Part shown: piece after piece, positions 1-8,338 of the stretch
Layout: the number at the start of each line of letters is the position of its first letter
Numbering within the stretch: position 1 is the first letter of the stretch
NCBI RefSeq assembly: GCF_025147325.1
Contig: NZ_CP102262.1
Coordinates: 3,782,001 to 3,846,000, forward strand
DNA length: 64,000 nt
Direction of reading: 5' to 3'
DNA from: Bacteroides stercoris ATCC 43183
GTDB taxonomy: Bacteria; Bacteroidota; Bacteroidia; Bacteroidales; Bacteroidaceae
Program-made: the position numbers and the translations under genes
Notes under the pieces: model-generated
Told to the model about the DNA's origin: nothing
Database searches by the model: none
What the model saw: the letters and a program-made list of their open reading frames with translations, nothing else

Positions 1-1034
1 ACGCAATAACCCATTACAAAAATCATTGGATATTTTGTGAGGCAGCACTCAAACAAAGCGGTAAATGGGAAGAGGTTTACAAGGCAGAGTCATTCCTAAG
101 AAAACACAACAAATTAGATAAAAATGAAATCATAGCATGGAAGAAACCTAAAGAATACAAAATATTAAAGCTGCTCTATCCTCAATTGCAAGTACCGGCT
201 GTCCGTTTCTTAGAAGAAGACGAACAGCTCGACCCTTACCAAACGGCCATCTCCCTCTTTCATAAAACCGAACTGTCAGATATGTTGGAAACATTAAGCA
301 TAAGTATAGAGAAAGAACGTCCGGTTTGGGGATATCATCACATAGCCGGTGCTACTGCTGAAGAGAAAATCAATACACTATGGCATACATTTCCCCACGA
401 AGAATTCCTTGAGGCATTGTTTTACCTCGCTGATCACAAACCCTCTTCTTCCATTCTCAACCTACTGATAAAAGAGGAAGCTAATGAAATTAGAGATGCC
501 ATACACGCCCCCAATACACTTCACAAGTTACAAACAGGGCTGGAAGTAGGAAGAATATATCATCCGGAGTTTCTACTTCTATTATGGGAGTTAGGATACA
601 GGCACAAAAAAACGGAAGATTGGCAAAAAGACAATAGCCTGACAAATACTACGAAAATGAGGCTTTATTGTTTAGACAAACTATTCGACAATACACTAAA
701 CATCGATTTAAAAGAAATATTAACTAGTAGTATTATCCAGGCAGTGTGCCTGATTGAAGACATCAGGAACAACCGCATTACTTTTACCAATCATCCTAAT
801 TGGAAATCACGTATAAACAGTATACGCAGTGCATCCAATCATCCCTTAAATAATTATTGGGGATACATTGATATGGCTTTAGATAATTTCCATACAAAAG
901 AAGGCCAAAGCATGAGAACGTATCTATGCCAGAAAGAACCGGGAATCAAGCTTGATAATAAAGAGGAGACTATTGTAAAAGAGACAAACCTTTATAAGGC
1001 ATTGACTATTTTATATCCGGATATTTATAATTAA
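1..1034 (+). CDS. Hypothetical protein, 5' end outside window
   Basis: The reading frame is open from base 3 to the TAA ending at 1034, about 343 codons, and no stop marks its beginning, so the true start lies left of the window. The first start-like codon inside it, a TTG at 186, is in the middle of an open frame and is not a credible start. The protein is helical and Trp/Tyr/His-rich, without signal peptide or membrane segment in the visible part. A similar pattern occurs twice, YKILKLLYP near the left edge and YKALTILYP at the C-terminus, which may mark two repeats of one helical unit. I do not recognise the family and give no function. Confidence 0.65.
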   Translation, partial: AITHYKNHWIFCEAALKQSGKWEEVYKAESFLRKHNKLDKNEIIAWKKPKEYKILKLLYPQLQVPAVRFLEEDEQLDPYQTAISLFHKTELSDMLETLSISIEKERPVWGYHHIAGATAEEKINTLWHTFPHEEFLEALFYLADHKPSSSILNLLIKEEANEIRDAIHAPNTLHKLQTGLEVGRIYHPEFLLLLWELGYRHKKTEDWQKDNSLTNTTKMRLYCLDKLFDNTLNIDLKEILTSSIIQAVCLIEDIRNNRITFTNHPNWKSRINSIRSASNHPLNNYWGYIDMALDNFHTKEGQSMRTYLCQKEPGIKLDNKEETIVKETNLYKALTILYPDIYN

Positions 1035-1129
1035 ATCATACTTATAAATACCGCTCCCCTTTACTAAAAAAAGAAGAATCCCGGAAGAACATGATATTCG
1101 GACAAAGATTGAATAGCGTAAGCAATCTA

Positions 1130-1603
1130 CTATTCGCAACGGCAATAAGTATTTGCACCGCACGTACAACGGGGCAATAGTTGCTCGCTCAACTCATCGC
1201 GATAGAACTCGTACAGTTGCCGATACATTGTTTCATAGAGGGTTTCTATTTGTTGTTCCTGTTCACTCTCGCTTTGAAAACGATTTTTAAAAGGGTCTTC
1301 AAAGTTAAAATGCACCTGCCGTTTGGCATTGAGGGTGAGGAAGCTCAGTTCTTCCTCAGCTTCTTTACACAGGGTAACAACATAGTCCCATGACCGATGC
1401 GCATATGCTCCGACACCGGAAGGCTTTTTACGCGATATGCCGTAACCGTTTTGCTCCATCACATCGCATACGACATCGGGAACGCAATTTCCTTCCATAA
1501 CTCCTGCCGTAGAAATATTCATTCCTCTGCCAAATGTGTGCAGGAGTTCTTGTGCGATACGGCTGCGGCACGCATCCTTATTACTTATTAATAATATGTC
1601 CAT
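1130..1603 (-). CDS. Low-molecular-weight phosphatase / ArsC-like protein with substituted nucleophile
   Basis: The N-terminus MDILLISNKDACRSR aligns with the phosphate loop of the low-molecular-weight tyrosine phosphatase and thioredoxin-type arsenate reductase families, where CX5R carries the nucleophilic Cys. Here Arg13 and the second loop Cys (Cys12) are kept but position 7 is Ser (codon AGT). The DPF triplet around residue 100, where the family has its general acid Asp, is retained. The C-terminus is unusual, with four Cys in the last dozen residues (CTCGANTYCRC), possibly a metal or redox site. It lies 6 bp downstream of msrAB on the same strand, which suggests co-transcription and a redox or stress context. 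A catalytically dead or altered family member is likely; normal phosphatase or arsenate reductase activity is doubtful. Confidence 0.75.
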   Translation of the reverse strand: MDILLISNKDACRSRIAQELLHTFGRGMNISTAGVMEGNCVPDVVCDVMEQNGYGISRKKPSGVGAYAHRSWDYVVTLCKEAEEELSFLTLNAKRQVHFNFEDPFKNRFQSESEQEQQIETLYETMYRQLYEFYRDELSEQLLPRCTCGANTYCRCE

Positions 1604-1609
1604 TGTGTG

Positions 1610-2665
1610 TTATTTTACCAGTTCTAAATATTCACCATATCCTTCTGCCTGCATCTTCTCTTTAGGGATAAAGCGCAAAGAGGCGCTGTTGATGCAATAA
1701 CGCAATCCGCCTTTATCGGCAGGACCATCTGTAAAGACATGTCCCAAATGGGCATCACCTGTTTTGCTACGGACTTCCGTACGTACCATTCCGTGAGTAG
1801 TATCTGCTTTCTCCTGAATCAGCTTGCGGTCAATCGGCTTGGAGAAACTGGGCCATCCGCAACCGGAATCGAACTTATCGGTAGAGACGAACAAAGGCTC
1901 ACCCGTAGTAATATCCACATAGATGCCCGGACGGTGTTCATCCCAGTAGGCATTACGGAAAGGCGGTTCGGTGGCATTTTTCTGGGTAACGGCATACTGT
2001 TCTGCGGTGAGTTGCGAACGCAATGTTGCATCATCGGGCTTACTGTAAGCCGCCACCGGTTTCTTCATCTTTGCTTTACGTGCCAGGTCGAATAGCGCAG
2101 GATTGATATGACAGTAGCCGCCCGGATTTTTATCCAGATAATCTTGATGATACTCTTCTGCCGGATAAAAATTCTTCAACGGCTCAATTTCCACTTCCAG
2201 CGGGCGGGTGTAGTTGGCAGCCAGACGGCTAACGGTTTCACGGATAACAGGCAGATCGGCTGCATCGGTATAATAAATGCCTGTGCGATACTGAATACCA
2301 CGGTCATTTCCCTGACGGTTCAGACTGGTAGGGTCAATTGTCTTGAAATAAAGGTCGATAAGAAAAGGCAAGGTCACCTTATCAGAATCATACTGTACTT
2401 TTACGGTTTCGGCAAAGTCCGTAGTACCTGTACAGACTTGCTGATAGGTAGGATTGGCTATATTTCCGTTTGCATATCCCACTTGGGTAACTTCTACACC
2501 TTCTATTTGCTTCAGGAAATGTTCGGTTCCCCAGAAACATCCGCCTGCCAGATAAATTTCTTTCATTGACTTCATATCGTTTCTCCTTTCCGCCTGACCG
2601 GTCGATTTACCGACACAGGACAGACAACTTATTAGCATTACAAAAATAAAGATTATTTGCTTCAT
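1610..2665 (-). CDS. msrAB: Bifunctional peptide methionine sulfoxide reductase MsrA/MsrB, lipoprotein
   Basis: Reduces both S- and R-methionine sulfoxide in damaged proteins. The 351-residue product has an N-terminal export signal with a lipobox-like LSC, then an MsrA domain with the catalytic GGCFWG motif, then an MsrB domain with SGCGWPSF (resolving Cys) and the catalytic RYCIN. The MsrB part lacks the CxxC zinc pairs seen in many MsrB proteins. The start is placed at the Met of MKQIIFIF because the upstream in-frame Met at 2725 would begin close to the hairpin that ends the preceding gene, and because this Met begins a typical signal sequence. The lipid anchor suggests repair of periplasmic or outer-membrane proteins. 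The phosphatase-like gene follows after 6 bp. Confidence 0.93.
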   Translation of the reverse strand: MKQIIFIFVMLISCLSCVGKSTGQAERRNDMKSMKEIYLAGGCFWGTEHFLKQIEGVEVTQVGYANGNIANPTYQQVCTGTTDFAETVKVQYDSDKVTLPFLIDLYFKTIDPTSLNRQGNDRGIQYRTGIYYTDAADLPVIRETVSRLAANYTRPLEVEIEPLKNFYPAEEYHQDYLDKNPGGYCHINPALFDLARKAKMKKPVAAYSKPDDATLRSQLTAEQYAVTQKNATEPPFRNAYWDEHRPGIYVDITTGEPLFVSTDKFDSGCGWPSFSKPIDRKLIQEKADTTHGMVRTEVRSKTGDAHLGHVFTDGPADKGGLRYCINSASLRFIPKEKMQAEGYGEYLELVK

Positions 2666-2694
2666 ACCATTTACCATATATGAAGTAAAAAACA

Positions 2695-2722
2695 AAAAAG
2701 TCAACGCAATGGTTGACTTTTT
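2695..2722 (-). terminator. Intrinsic terminator of the ABM-domain gene
   Basis: An 11-bp perfect stem (AAAAAGTCAAC / GTTGACTTTTT) with a 6-nt loop, followed on the minus strand by a T-rich run. It lies just after the stop at 2742 and separates that gene from msrAB. Confidence 0.8.
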
Positions 2723-2741
2723 CAAATAATATTGTTTATTA

Positions 2742-3023
2742 TCAGAAGCTGAATTTCTCCAGTTTCATAGAAGCAAGGCTTTGTATTTTAGGAACCAAAG
2801 TCACAAAATGCGCCGCCTTTTCGTGTGCAGCCAAAGACTCCTCATCTTTCCATGTTTCGCAAATCATAAGGACATCTTCACGGGTTGCACTTTCAAAAAT
2901 GTCATAAGCAATGCAACCGTTATCCTTCAGGGAACAAGCTACCAGTTCTTTTGCAGCTTCCATCACAGCAGCACGGTTATCCGCACTCACTTGAATAAAA
3001 ACATTCAGTCTAAGCATATTCAT
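2742..3023 (-). CDS. Antibiotic biosynthesis monooxygenase (ABM) domain protein, YgiN-like
   Basis: A 93-residue single-domain protein matching the dimeric alpha/beta ABM fold. It has an N-terminal beta strand (LRLNVFIQV), a helix, the segment CIAYDIFES, then a strand followed by [18 protein letters not shown], which is the usual signature W-x-(9)-H-x(3)-H/F of this family. Members include quinol monooxygenases, the autoinducer-2 lyase LsrG and haem-degrading proteins, so the substrate cannot be named from sequence. It is monocistronic: a perfect -7 box lies 20 bp upstream and a strong terminator just downstream. A second in-frame Met at residue 3 could also be the start. Confidence 0.85.
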   Translation of the reverse strand: MNMLRLNVFIQVSADNRAAVMEAAKELVACSLKDNGCIAYDIFESATREDVLMICETWKDEESLAAHEKAAHFVTLVPKIQSLASMKLEKFSF

Positions 3024-3042
3024 ATCTATTTTAAGTATGGCG

Positions 3043-3050
3043 CAAATTTA
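3043..3050 (-). promoter_or_regulatory. -7 box for the ABM gene
   Basis: TAAATTTG on the minus strand, an exact match to TAnnTTTG, 20 bp upstream of the ABM start. It leaves a very short leader. Confidence 0.65.
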
Positions 3051-3279
3051 TATAGAATAAATAAGAAGTCCGTTAAGATTCTGTGTAATTATTCCTCAAA
3101 TGTGTTACCCGTTTCTACAACACTCTACATATTTCTACATTGGACTTTTCGGGACAACTTCGCATAATTATCCTGTAAATCAATCATATACCAACAGCCA
3201 ATACAGTTTGGCATTCTATTTGTCCTATGATAAGTGTTAGAGATGATAACCCCAAATATTCACTAAAAATCAGAAAGTT

Positions 3280-3597
3280 ATGAAAAAGGTATTAGCAGCA
3301 TTAGTAATGGTTTTAGGAACAGGAAGTTCTGTAGTATTCGCACAGGAAGTAAACAACTCATCAGCAATCGTGGCAGAAGCACAAGTTCCGCAAGACGAAT
3401 TTGTGAAAATCGACCCGACAGAATTGCCACAGGCTGTTATGCAGACATTAGCCAAAGATTATGAAGGTGCATCTGTAAAAGAAGCCTACGTAAAAGAAAC
3501 GGAAGAGACCACACTCTACAAAATCATCATCGTCACCCAAGACGGTCAGGAAGCGGAAACGCTTTTAAACGAAAAAGGCGAAATTGTCAAAGAATAA
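3280..3597 (+). CDS. Small secreted PepSY-like protein
   Basis: A 105-residue exported protein. Residues 1-22 form a signal peptide ending in VVFAQ, so the mature protein is about 83 residues and acidic. The mature part has the beta-alpha-beta layout of PepSY-like (DUF2874-type) periplasmic proteins: LPQAVMQTLAKDYEGASVKEAY, then two strands (TLYKIIIVTQDG, QEAETLLNEKGEIVKE). These are common in Bacteroides and their role is not known; protease inhibition or signalling has been suggested for PepSY domains in general. It is flanked by its own strong terminator. The family assignment is by layout, not a catalytic motif. Confidence 0.8.
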   Translation: MKKVLAALVMVLGTGSSVVFAQEVNNSSAIVAEAQVPQDEFVKIDPTELPQAVMQTLAKDYEGASVKEAYVKETEETTLYKIIIVTQDGQEAETLLNEKGEIVKE

Positions 3598-3629
3598 TCT
3601 TTTCTAAATGTAAATCTCATTAAAGAAAA

Positions 3630-3662
3630 AATTCCGGTTCGTGACGAATCGGAATTTTTTTA
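3630..3662 (+). terminator. Intrinsic terminator of the PepSY-like gene
   Basis: A 12-bp stem with one G-T pair (AATTCCGGTTCG / CGAATCGGAATT) around a TGA loop, followed by a run of T. Confidence 0.9.
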
Positions 3663-3698
3663 TCCGCAAAACACATACGTACCCACAGAGATTATTTG

Positions 3699-3706
3699 TA
3701 CATTTG
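3699..3706 (+). promoter_or_regulatory. -7 box for ung
   Basis: TACATTTG, an exact TAnnTTTG match, 15 bp upstream of the ung start codon. Confidence 0.6.
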
Positions 3707-3721
3707 TTGCATCGTATTTAG

Positions 3722-4396
3722 ATGCAGTATCCTATGAAAGTCAAGATAGAAGAGAGCTGGCGGCAACGTTTACAAGAAGAATTCGACAAGCCCTACTTTG
3801 AAAGATTGGTATCATTTGTGAAAAGCGAATACGGACGTGCCAACGTGCTGCCGCCGGGACACCTTATCTTTCATGTTTTCAACTCATGCCCTTTTGAAAA
3901 AGTAAAAGTGGTTATCTTAGGACAAGATCCCTACCCCAACCCCGGACAATATTACGGGATATGCTTTTCCGTACCGGAAGGAGTAGCCATACCGGGATCA
4001 CTCGCCAATATATTCAAGGAGATACATCGAGACTTGGGCAAACCGATTCCTACTTCCGGCAATCTGGACCGCTGGGTGGCTCAGGGAGTATTCTCCATGA
4101 ACTCTGTCCTTACGGTACGCGCCCACGAAACCGGTTCGCACCGCAACATGGGCTGGGAAACTTTCACAGATGCGGTAATCAAGAAATTAAGTGATGAACG
4201 AGAACATCTCGTATTCATGCTTTGGGGAGCTTATGCCAAAGAAAAGGCAGCCTTGATAGACAGCAGCAAGCATTTTATTCTGACAACCGTCCATCCTTCA
4301 CCCCGTTCCGCCGAATACGGTTTCTTCGGTTGCAGGCACTTCAGCAAGGCCAACGATTATTTACGGAGCAAAGGCATTGAGGAGATAGACTGGTAA
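3722..4396 (+). CDS. ung: Uracil-DNA glycosylase, family 1
   Basis: Removes uracil from DNA to start base excision repair. The 224-residue length is typical. Motif A is GQDPYPNPGQYYG around residue 68, with the catalytic Asp and the Tyr that blocks thymine; the usual His-Gly after GQDPY is Pro-Asn here. Motif for uracil recognition is GVFSMNSVLTV, with the Asn kept although the common LLLN is changed to SMNS. The DNA-intercalation loop is HPSPRSA with the catalytic His. A second Met four codons in (MKVK) could be the true start. It converges on a putative glycosylase-like gene with only 15 bp between the stops. Confidence 0.96.
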   Translation: MQYPMKVKIEESWRQRLQEEFDKPYFERLVSFVKSEYGRANVLPPGHLIFHVFNSCPFEKVKVVILGQDPYPNPGQYYGICFSVPEGVAIPGSLANIFKEIHRDLGKPIPTSGNLDRWVAQGVFSMNSVLTVRAHETGSHRNMGWETFTDAVIKKLSDEREHLVFMLWGAYAKEKAALIDSSKHFILTTVHPSPRSAEYGFFGCRHFSKANDYLRSKGIEEIDW

Positions 4397-4411
4397 GACC
4401 AAAGCCCAATC

Positions 4412-5119
4412 TTACAGCACCCCGTTTACCCCGCTGCCGAACAATGCGAAATCTCCCAAACAGGGGTCGTCCGGAAAGACTTCCGCCAAAGCCTCGGTTA
4501 TGTTCCGCGCATTCTTCAGAGAGAATGTTTCCGTATCGGTAAGCCCCAAAAGATAAGCCACCCTGCAAACGTGCGTATCCAAAGGAATCAGCAAATCGCG
4601 ACGGTCAAAGCTCTTCCAAATGCCGAAATCCACTTCCGACTCTTTCCGTATCATCCACCGCAGAAACATATTCAGTTTCTTTTGAGGGCTCTTGACTGAA
4701 ACTTCCAGAAATGCGCACAGCTTCTCCATCGGTGTACCCGGATAAACCGACAAGGCATCTTCCAAACTATCAAAACGGGTATAGGCAGCGTGCAGCCGGG
4801 CAAAGTAAGTATAAAAATCCGCATGGGAAAGCATACGGTAAAAGCTACTCCTATCTGTAGGCAGGAAATCTTCTTTCCACCTGCAGGACAAGACATACCG
4901 GTAGGGTGAAGCTCCCATTAAGCCATGCAGTCCGTCCGCTTTCTTTAATATCTGCCTGCGGTTGCCAAAACTCATTATAGCTGTGAGCAAGCCGCTAACC
5001 TCAATATCCTGTTTCTGCGTATACCGATGCGGAAACTGAACAGGATCACCTTGTATAAAGGCTGCACAATGATATTCTCTTGCCCACGCCAAGAGCTGCA
5101 ATCGGGTTTTCTCGGTCAT
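4412..5119 (-). CDS. TIGR02757 family protein (DUF2400), HhH-GPD-like
   Basis: A 235-residue cytoplasmic protein whose features match TIGR02757/DUF2400: an N-terminal segment with GDPVQFPHRYTQKQDIEV, then SFGNRRQI, a middle helical region, and the strongly conserved IPLDTHVCRVAYLLGL near residue 180, followed by LGDFALFGSGV at the end. The fold is related to helix-hairpin-helix DNA glycosylases, and PLDTHV resembles the catalytic-Asp segment of that superfamily, but the substrate is unknown. It lies 22 bp downstream of the urea transporter on the same strand and may be co-transcribed with it. Its convergent neighbour is ung. Confidence 0.85.
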   Translation of the reverse strand: MTEKTRLQLLAWAREYHCAAFIQGDPVQFPHRYTQKQDIEVSGLLTAIMSFGNRRQILKKADGLHGLMGASPYRYVLSCRWKEDFLPTDRSSFYRMLSHADFYTYFARLHAAYTRFDSLEDALSVYPGTPMEKLCAFLEVSVKSPQKKLNMFLRWMIRKESEVDFGIWKSFDRRDLLIPLDTHVCRVAYLLGLTDTETFSLKNARNITEALAEVFPDDPCLGDFALFGSGVNGVL

Positions 5120-5141
5120 ACTTTGTAATATTCAGCAATTT

Positions 5142-6014
5142 TCAGTTTCTATTTCTATTTTTCCATCCGGCCCTGCACCCTGCCACTATCCATACAGCAA
5201 CAACGAACGGTGCGGTGAGGGTTGTTATTCCCCACTTCATACCGCCTATCTGGAGTAAGACGGACAGCAATACAGCCACTGTGGCCCACGCGCCGCCTTT
5301 CCATGTTTTATCTCCCAAAGCAATGGCGCACAACACTCCGTTATATCCCATCAATCCGGCATTCAAAACAGCATCATCCACTCCCAACAGCAGAGCGAAC
5401 GGAATGGAAAGCCCCGCTCCCAATGCAGCATAAAAGCCATTGATACGGGAATTAACCATGATACCCAACAGGAAGAGCACTCCTGCCAATACTGTATTCC
5501 CCTGAAACATCACCTGACCGATGTTCAGACAAAAAGCCTGCAAAAAAGAGAGTGACTGGGCTGTCACTGCATTCCCGGAAGGCAATAGCAAAGACGGCAT
5601 CATCCCTCTGCAAGCAGCCAACAATATCCACACCGAAAGGATGAAAGGAGCGGTAAATCCCGGCACCCGCCGCTGCAAGCTGAAAAGACGGGCGATCCAA
5701 GCGGATAAGCACGCACCTGCAACCAACAATGAGAAAGAAGCTACGGAAACCGGCATAAATACTCCGATCGCTATTCCCACCAAAGTACCGTTAAACCCGT
5801 AAAGCCCGTTCCTTATATCTTCGCGACTGTAACCGGAAAGACAAGCCGTTAGTGTACTTACAACATTACCCACAATCGCCAGCAAGGCCATTTGCCAGGA
5901 ATTCAGAAGGATACCTGCCAGCATCAATACCCCCGACAGCGCATTGTTCTGAAACATCACCTGGCCTACACCACGCCCTAAAGTAAGAAATGCTTCTTTC
6001 ATATACTCTTTCAA
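5142..6014 (-). CDS. Urea transporter (UT/SLC14 family)
   Basis: Facilitates urea passage across the inner membrane. The 290-residue protein is almost wholly hydrophobic with about ten membrane segments arranged as two homologous halves, typical of urea transporters. The duplication is visible directly: GQVMFQNNALSGVLMLAGI in the first half against GQVMFQGNTVLAGVLFLLGI in the second, and GLYGFNGTLVGIAIG against GLMGYNGVLCAIALG. No urease genes are in this window, so urea use as a nitrogen source would need urease elsewhere. A perfect -7 box precedes it. An in-frame Met at residue 5 is an alternative start. Confidence 0.92.
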   Translation of the reverse strand: MKEYMKEAFLTLGRGVGQVMFQNNALSGVLMLAGILLNSWQMALLAIVGNVVSTLTACLSGYSREDIRNGLYGFNGTLVGIAIGVFMPVSVASFSLLVAGACLSAWIARLFSLQRRVPGFTAPFILSVWILLAACRGMMPSLLLPSGNAVTAQSLSFLQAFCLNIGQVMFQGNTVLAGVLFLLGIMVNSRINGFYAALGAGLSIPFALLLGVDDAVLNAGLMGYNGVLCAIALGDKTWKGGAWATVAVLLSVLLQIGGMKWGITTLTAPFVVAVWIVAGCRAGWKNRNRN

Positions 6015-6041
6015 AAGCTATTTATATAATATAATCCGCTG

Positions 6042-6049
6042 CAAAATTA
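6042..6049 (-). promoter_or_regulatory. -7 box for the urea transporter
   Basis: TAATTTTG on the minus strand, an exact TAnnTTTG match, about 28 bp upstream of the transporter start. Confidence 0.65.
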
Positions 6050-6180
6050 CATATGTTTTGTCTTTTCAGATTAAACAAACAATGATTATTAACGAACTTC
6101 CGTCCAACAAATGTCCAATAAATATGCGGCAAACCACATTTATAGCAACATCGGACAAGTCCCCTATCCCTTTTTCCCCT

Positions 6181-6188
6181 TATTTTTG
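6181..6188 (+). promoter_or_regulatory. -7 box for the AraC/GyrI regulator
   Basis: TATTTTTG, an exact TAnnTTTG match, 26 bp upstream of the ATG at 6214. It lies inside the longer open frame that begins at 6058 and so argues against that earlier start. Confidence 0.65.
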
Positions 6189-6213
6189 CATCGTGAACAA
6201 ACCGATAGAATAT

Positions 6214-7071
6214 ATGGAAACCAAAAAGACAACCCGGGAAGAGTATCAGAAGTGTGTGAATGCAGTGGTGGATTATATCAATCTCCACCTCGGAGAAGAA
6301 ATCGACCTGAAATCGCTGGCCAAGATTTCCCATTTCTCTCCGTTCTACTTCCACCGCATCATGAAAGCTTTTTTGGGCGAACCCATAGGTACGTTTATCG
6401 TCCGGACACGTACTGAAACGGCAGCACGGTTATTACGCTACACCGATTTGCCGATAGCCGACATTGCTTATCGCATCGGTTATTCGTCTTCCTCGTCATT
6501 GTCTAAAGTGTTCAAGCAGTTCTACGGTATTTCACCTTTAGAATATCGTAACAATAAAAACTTTGTAATTATGAAACCAGCTATTATCCGTCCGGAACTC
6601 AAACTGAAACGGGAAATCAAAGAACTTCCGGTCCGAAATGTGATTTATATCCGATTGTTCGGAGACTATAAACTAAATGATTATTGCGGCACGTGGATGC
6701 GCCTTCAACAATTTGTCCAAGAGGAAAAGCTGCCAATGGGAGAAGTGATGCCTTACTGTATTTTTCATGACGACCCTAAAGTGACCCCGATAGAGAAACT
6801 GCGTACCGATGTATGTATGGTTATGCCTGCCGCCGTAACTCCGAAAGGCAATATCGGCTTCAAGCAACTTCCGGCAGGACGCTATGCCATATTCCTGTAT
6901 AAGGGTTCGTACGAACACCTGCAAAGTGTGTACGACACAATCTATGGAAAATACATCCCTGAAATGGAATGTACATTCAGAGATGAAGCCAGTGCCGAAC
7001 GATACCTGAATAATCCGGCTGATACTGCACCGGATGAGTTACTGACAGAAATCTATATTCCGATAGAATAA
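6214..7071 (+). CDS. AraC-family transcriptional regulator with GyrI-like effector domain
   Basis: A 285-residue regulator. Residues about 8-110 are an AraC-type double helix-turn-helix: INLHLGEEIDLKSLAKIS..FSPFYFHRIMKAFLGEPIG, then LPIADIAYRIGYSSSSSLSKVFKQFYGISPLEYR. Residues about 125-285 form a GyrI-like small-molecule-binding domain beginning IIRPELKLKREIKELPVRNVIYIR and ending PADTAPDELLTEIYIPIE. This Rob/SbmC-like arrangement is used to sense drugs or metabolites. The frame is open back to 6058, but the -7 box at 6181 places transcription start near 6195, so METKKTTREEY at 6214 is the start. It is divergent from the urea transporter, which could be a target, though nothing in the sequence proves that. 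Confidence 0.92.
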   Translation: METKKTTREEYQKCVNAVVDYINLHLGEEIDLKSLAKISHFSPFYFHRIMKAFLGEPIGTFIVRTRTETAARLLRYTDLPIADIAYRIGYSSSSSLSKVFKQFYGISPLEYRNNKNFVIMKPAIIRPELKLKREIKELPVRNVIYIRLFGDYKLNDYCGTWMRLQQFVQEEKLPMGEVMPYCIFHDDPKVTPIEKLRTDVCMVMPAAVTPKGNIGFKQLPAGRYAIFLYKGSYEHLQSVYDTIYGKYIPEMECTFRDEASAERYLNNPADTAPDELLTEIYIPIE

Positions 7072-7082
7072 ATTAAAATATG

Positions 7083-7136
7083 TAAGGTATGGGTTCGTCA
7101 TTCTTCATTATGTCCGGAATGAGAAACCATACCTTA
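7083..7136. terminator. Hairpin between convergent genes
   Basis: Arms TAAGGTATGGGTT and AACCATACCTTA pair over 12 bp with one bulged G, enclosing about 29 nt. It sits between the regulator and the convergent amidase gene. The T-run is weak on both sides, so its terminator role is inferred from position. Confidence 0.5.
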
Positions 7137-7154
7137 TGAAACAGACAAACACCC

Positions 7155-8180
7155 CTACTTCATCTGCTTATAGTCCGCAATGAATCCTTCCGTCATCCAC
7201 TTTGCCAGAGCCTGGCGGTTGGAACTGATAACGAAACGGCGCTGGTCGAACGTATTCTGGATATTGCCCAGTTCAACGAAGACCGAAACCGGAGCGGCTT
7301 GCAGCAACACGTAGAGGTTACGCGAACTGACAGTCCCTTCAAATCCGCGATTGGGCTGATGTTTGTCATATTTCGATTCGAAAGTTTCTTTCATGGTAAC
7401 CGCCAGTTTCTTTCCCGACACGCTTTTCGGAGCATGGTAAAAGAATACGTCCGTCTGCGCACTCCTGCTGCGGCTGTCCACATGCAAGAATATAGCCCGG
7501 CAATACTTATACTTCCTACGGTCTTTCCGGTAGAGTTCATTGATTTTGGTGCAACGCTGTTGCAGGCGGGCTACCTGATTCAGCGGAATGGCATCGCCCA
7601 TGCACGTTTCCCGCTTACTGTTGGAAAGGTAGCGGCTGTCGCGGATTCCGTCTTTGGCATCCTGAATGATGATATGCACTTCCGCCCCTTCCTGCATCAG
7701 GTTACGGGCAAGGCGCAAGGCAACATCATAGGCATATTCATCCTCGTGCAATTCCACCTTTCCTATTTTTCCGATAGCTCCGGGATCGGGACCGCCATGC
7801 CCGCTGACCACATAGAAGCAAGCACCCTGCAAGCGGTTGGACGTCACTGGCACATCGGCCAGCTTCTTCCCGAACAGCCGTTCGCGAACCACTCTCTTTT
7901 TACCGGCAACAGCTTTGGGCGAAACGGAGGCAGAAGTCCCTTTCTTCAAGGGCGGCAACACATATTTCACACCCAATCGCAGTTCCTCTTTTCCACGCAG
8001 ACGTTTTTCGTTCAGCTTCATAAACTCATTATAGTAGGCTTTTCCCGGACGTTTGTTCCGTTCCAGAAAAGACGAAATACCCTCGCCCGATTTGGGTGTG
8101 GCATATTCTCCCTGAGCAGAGACATCCAAAAGAAGAAAAGTACAGAAGAGAACAGCAAGCAAGCAAAATATACGTTTCAT
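7155..8180 (-). CDS. N-acetylmuramoyl-L-alanine amidase (Amidase_3), secreted
   Basis: Cleaves the bond between muramic acid and the stem peptide of peptidoglycan in the periplasm. The 341-residue protein has a signal peptide (MKRIFCLLAVLFCTFLLLDVSAQ). A stretch at about residues 25-80 (GISSFLERN...YYNEFMKLN...LRLGVKYVLPP) looks like a divergent LysM wall-binding module. The C-terminal Amidase_3 domain has the zinc ligands in VVSGHGGPDPGA (His), VELHEDEYAYD (Glu) and AIFLHVDSR (His), and the catalytic Glu in VSVFVELGNIQN. The Met of MKRIFC is chosen as start because the earlier MTNNGN adds nothing to the signal. It is convergent with the AraC regulator and divergent from metY. Confidence 0.92.
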   Translation of the reverse strand: MKRIFCLLAVLFCTFLLLDVSAQGEYATPKSGEGISSFLERNKRPGKAYYNEFMKLNEKRLRGKEELRLGVKYVLPPLKKGTSASVSPKAVAGKKRVVRERLFGKKLADVPVTSNRLQGACFYVVSGHGGPDPGAIGKIGKVELHEDEYAYDVALRLARNLMQEGAEVHIIIQDAKDGIRDSRYLSNSKRETCMGDAIPLNQVARLQQRCTKINELYRKDRRKYKYCRAIFLHVDSRSRSAQTDVFFYHAPKSVSGKKLAVTMKETFESKYDKHQPNRGFEGTVSSRNLYVLLQAAPVSVFVELGNIQNTFDQRRFVISSNRQALAKWMTEGFIADYKQMK

Positions 8181-8280
8181 ATTCCCGTTATTCGTCATTT
8201 ATTTCGTATCGGCAGCAGATTTTCAACTGCTAAATTATAGCATTTTACCATTCGCGCGCACAAAATTATATTTTTTTCCC

Positions 8281-8288
8281 TACTTTTG
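8281..8288 (+). promoter_or_regulatory. -7 box for metY
   Basis: TACTTTTG, an exact TAnnTTTG match, 51 bp upstream of the metY start. Confidence 0.7.
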
Positions 8289-8338
8289 CGACAACTTACG
8301 TGTTTTAAAGAAAAGAAACTCTAAATACAGATAGCATT

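Noticed and set aside
6058..6213. N-terminal extension of the AraC regulator from 6058
   Set aside because: The promoter -7 box at 6181 lies inside it and the added residues match no AraC domain.
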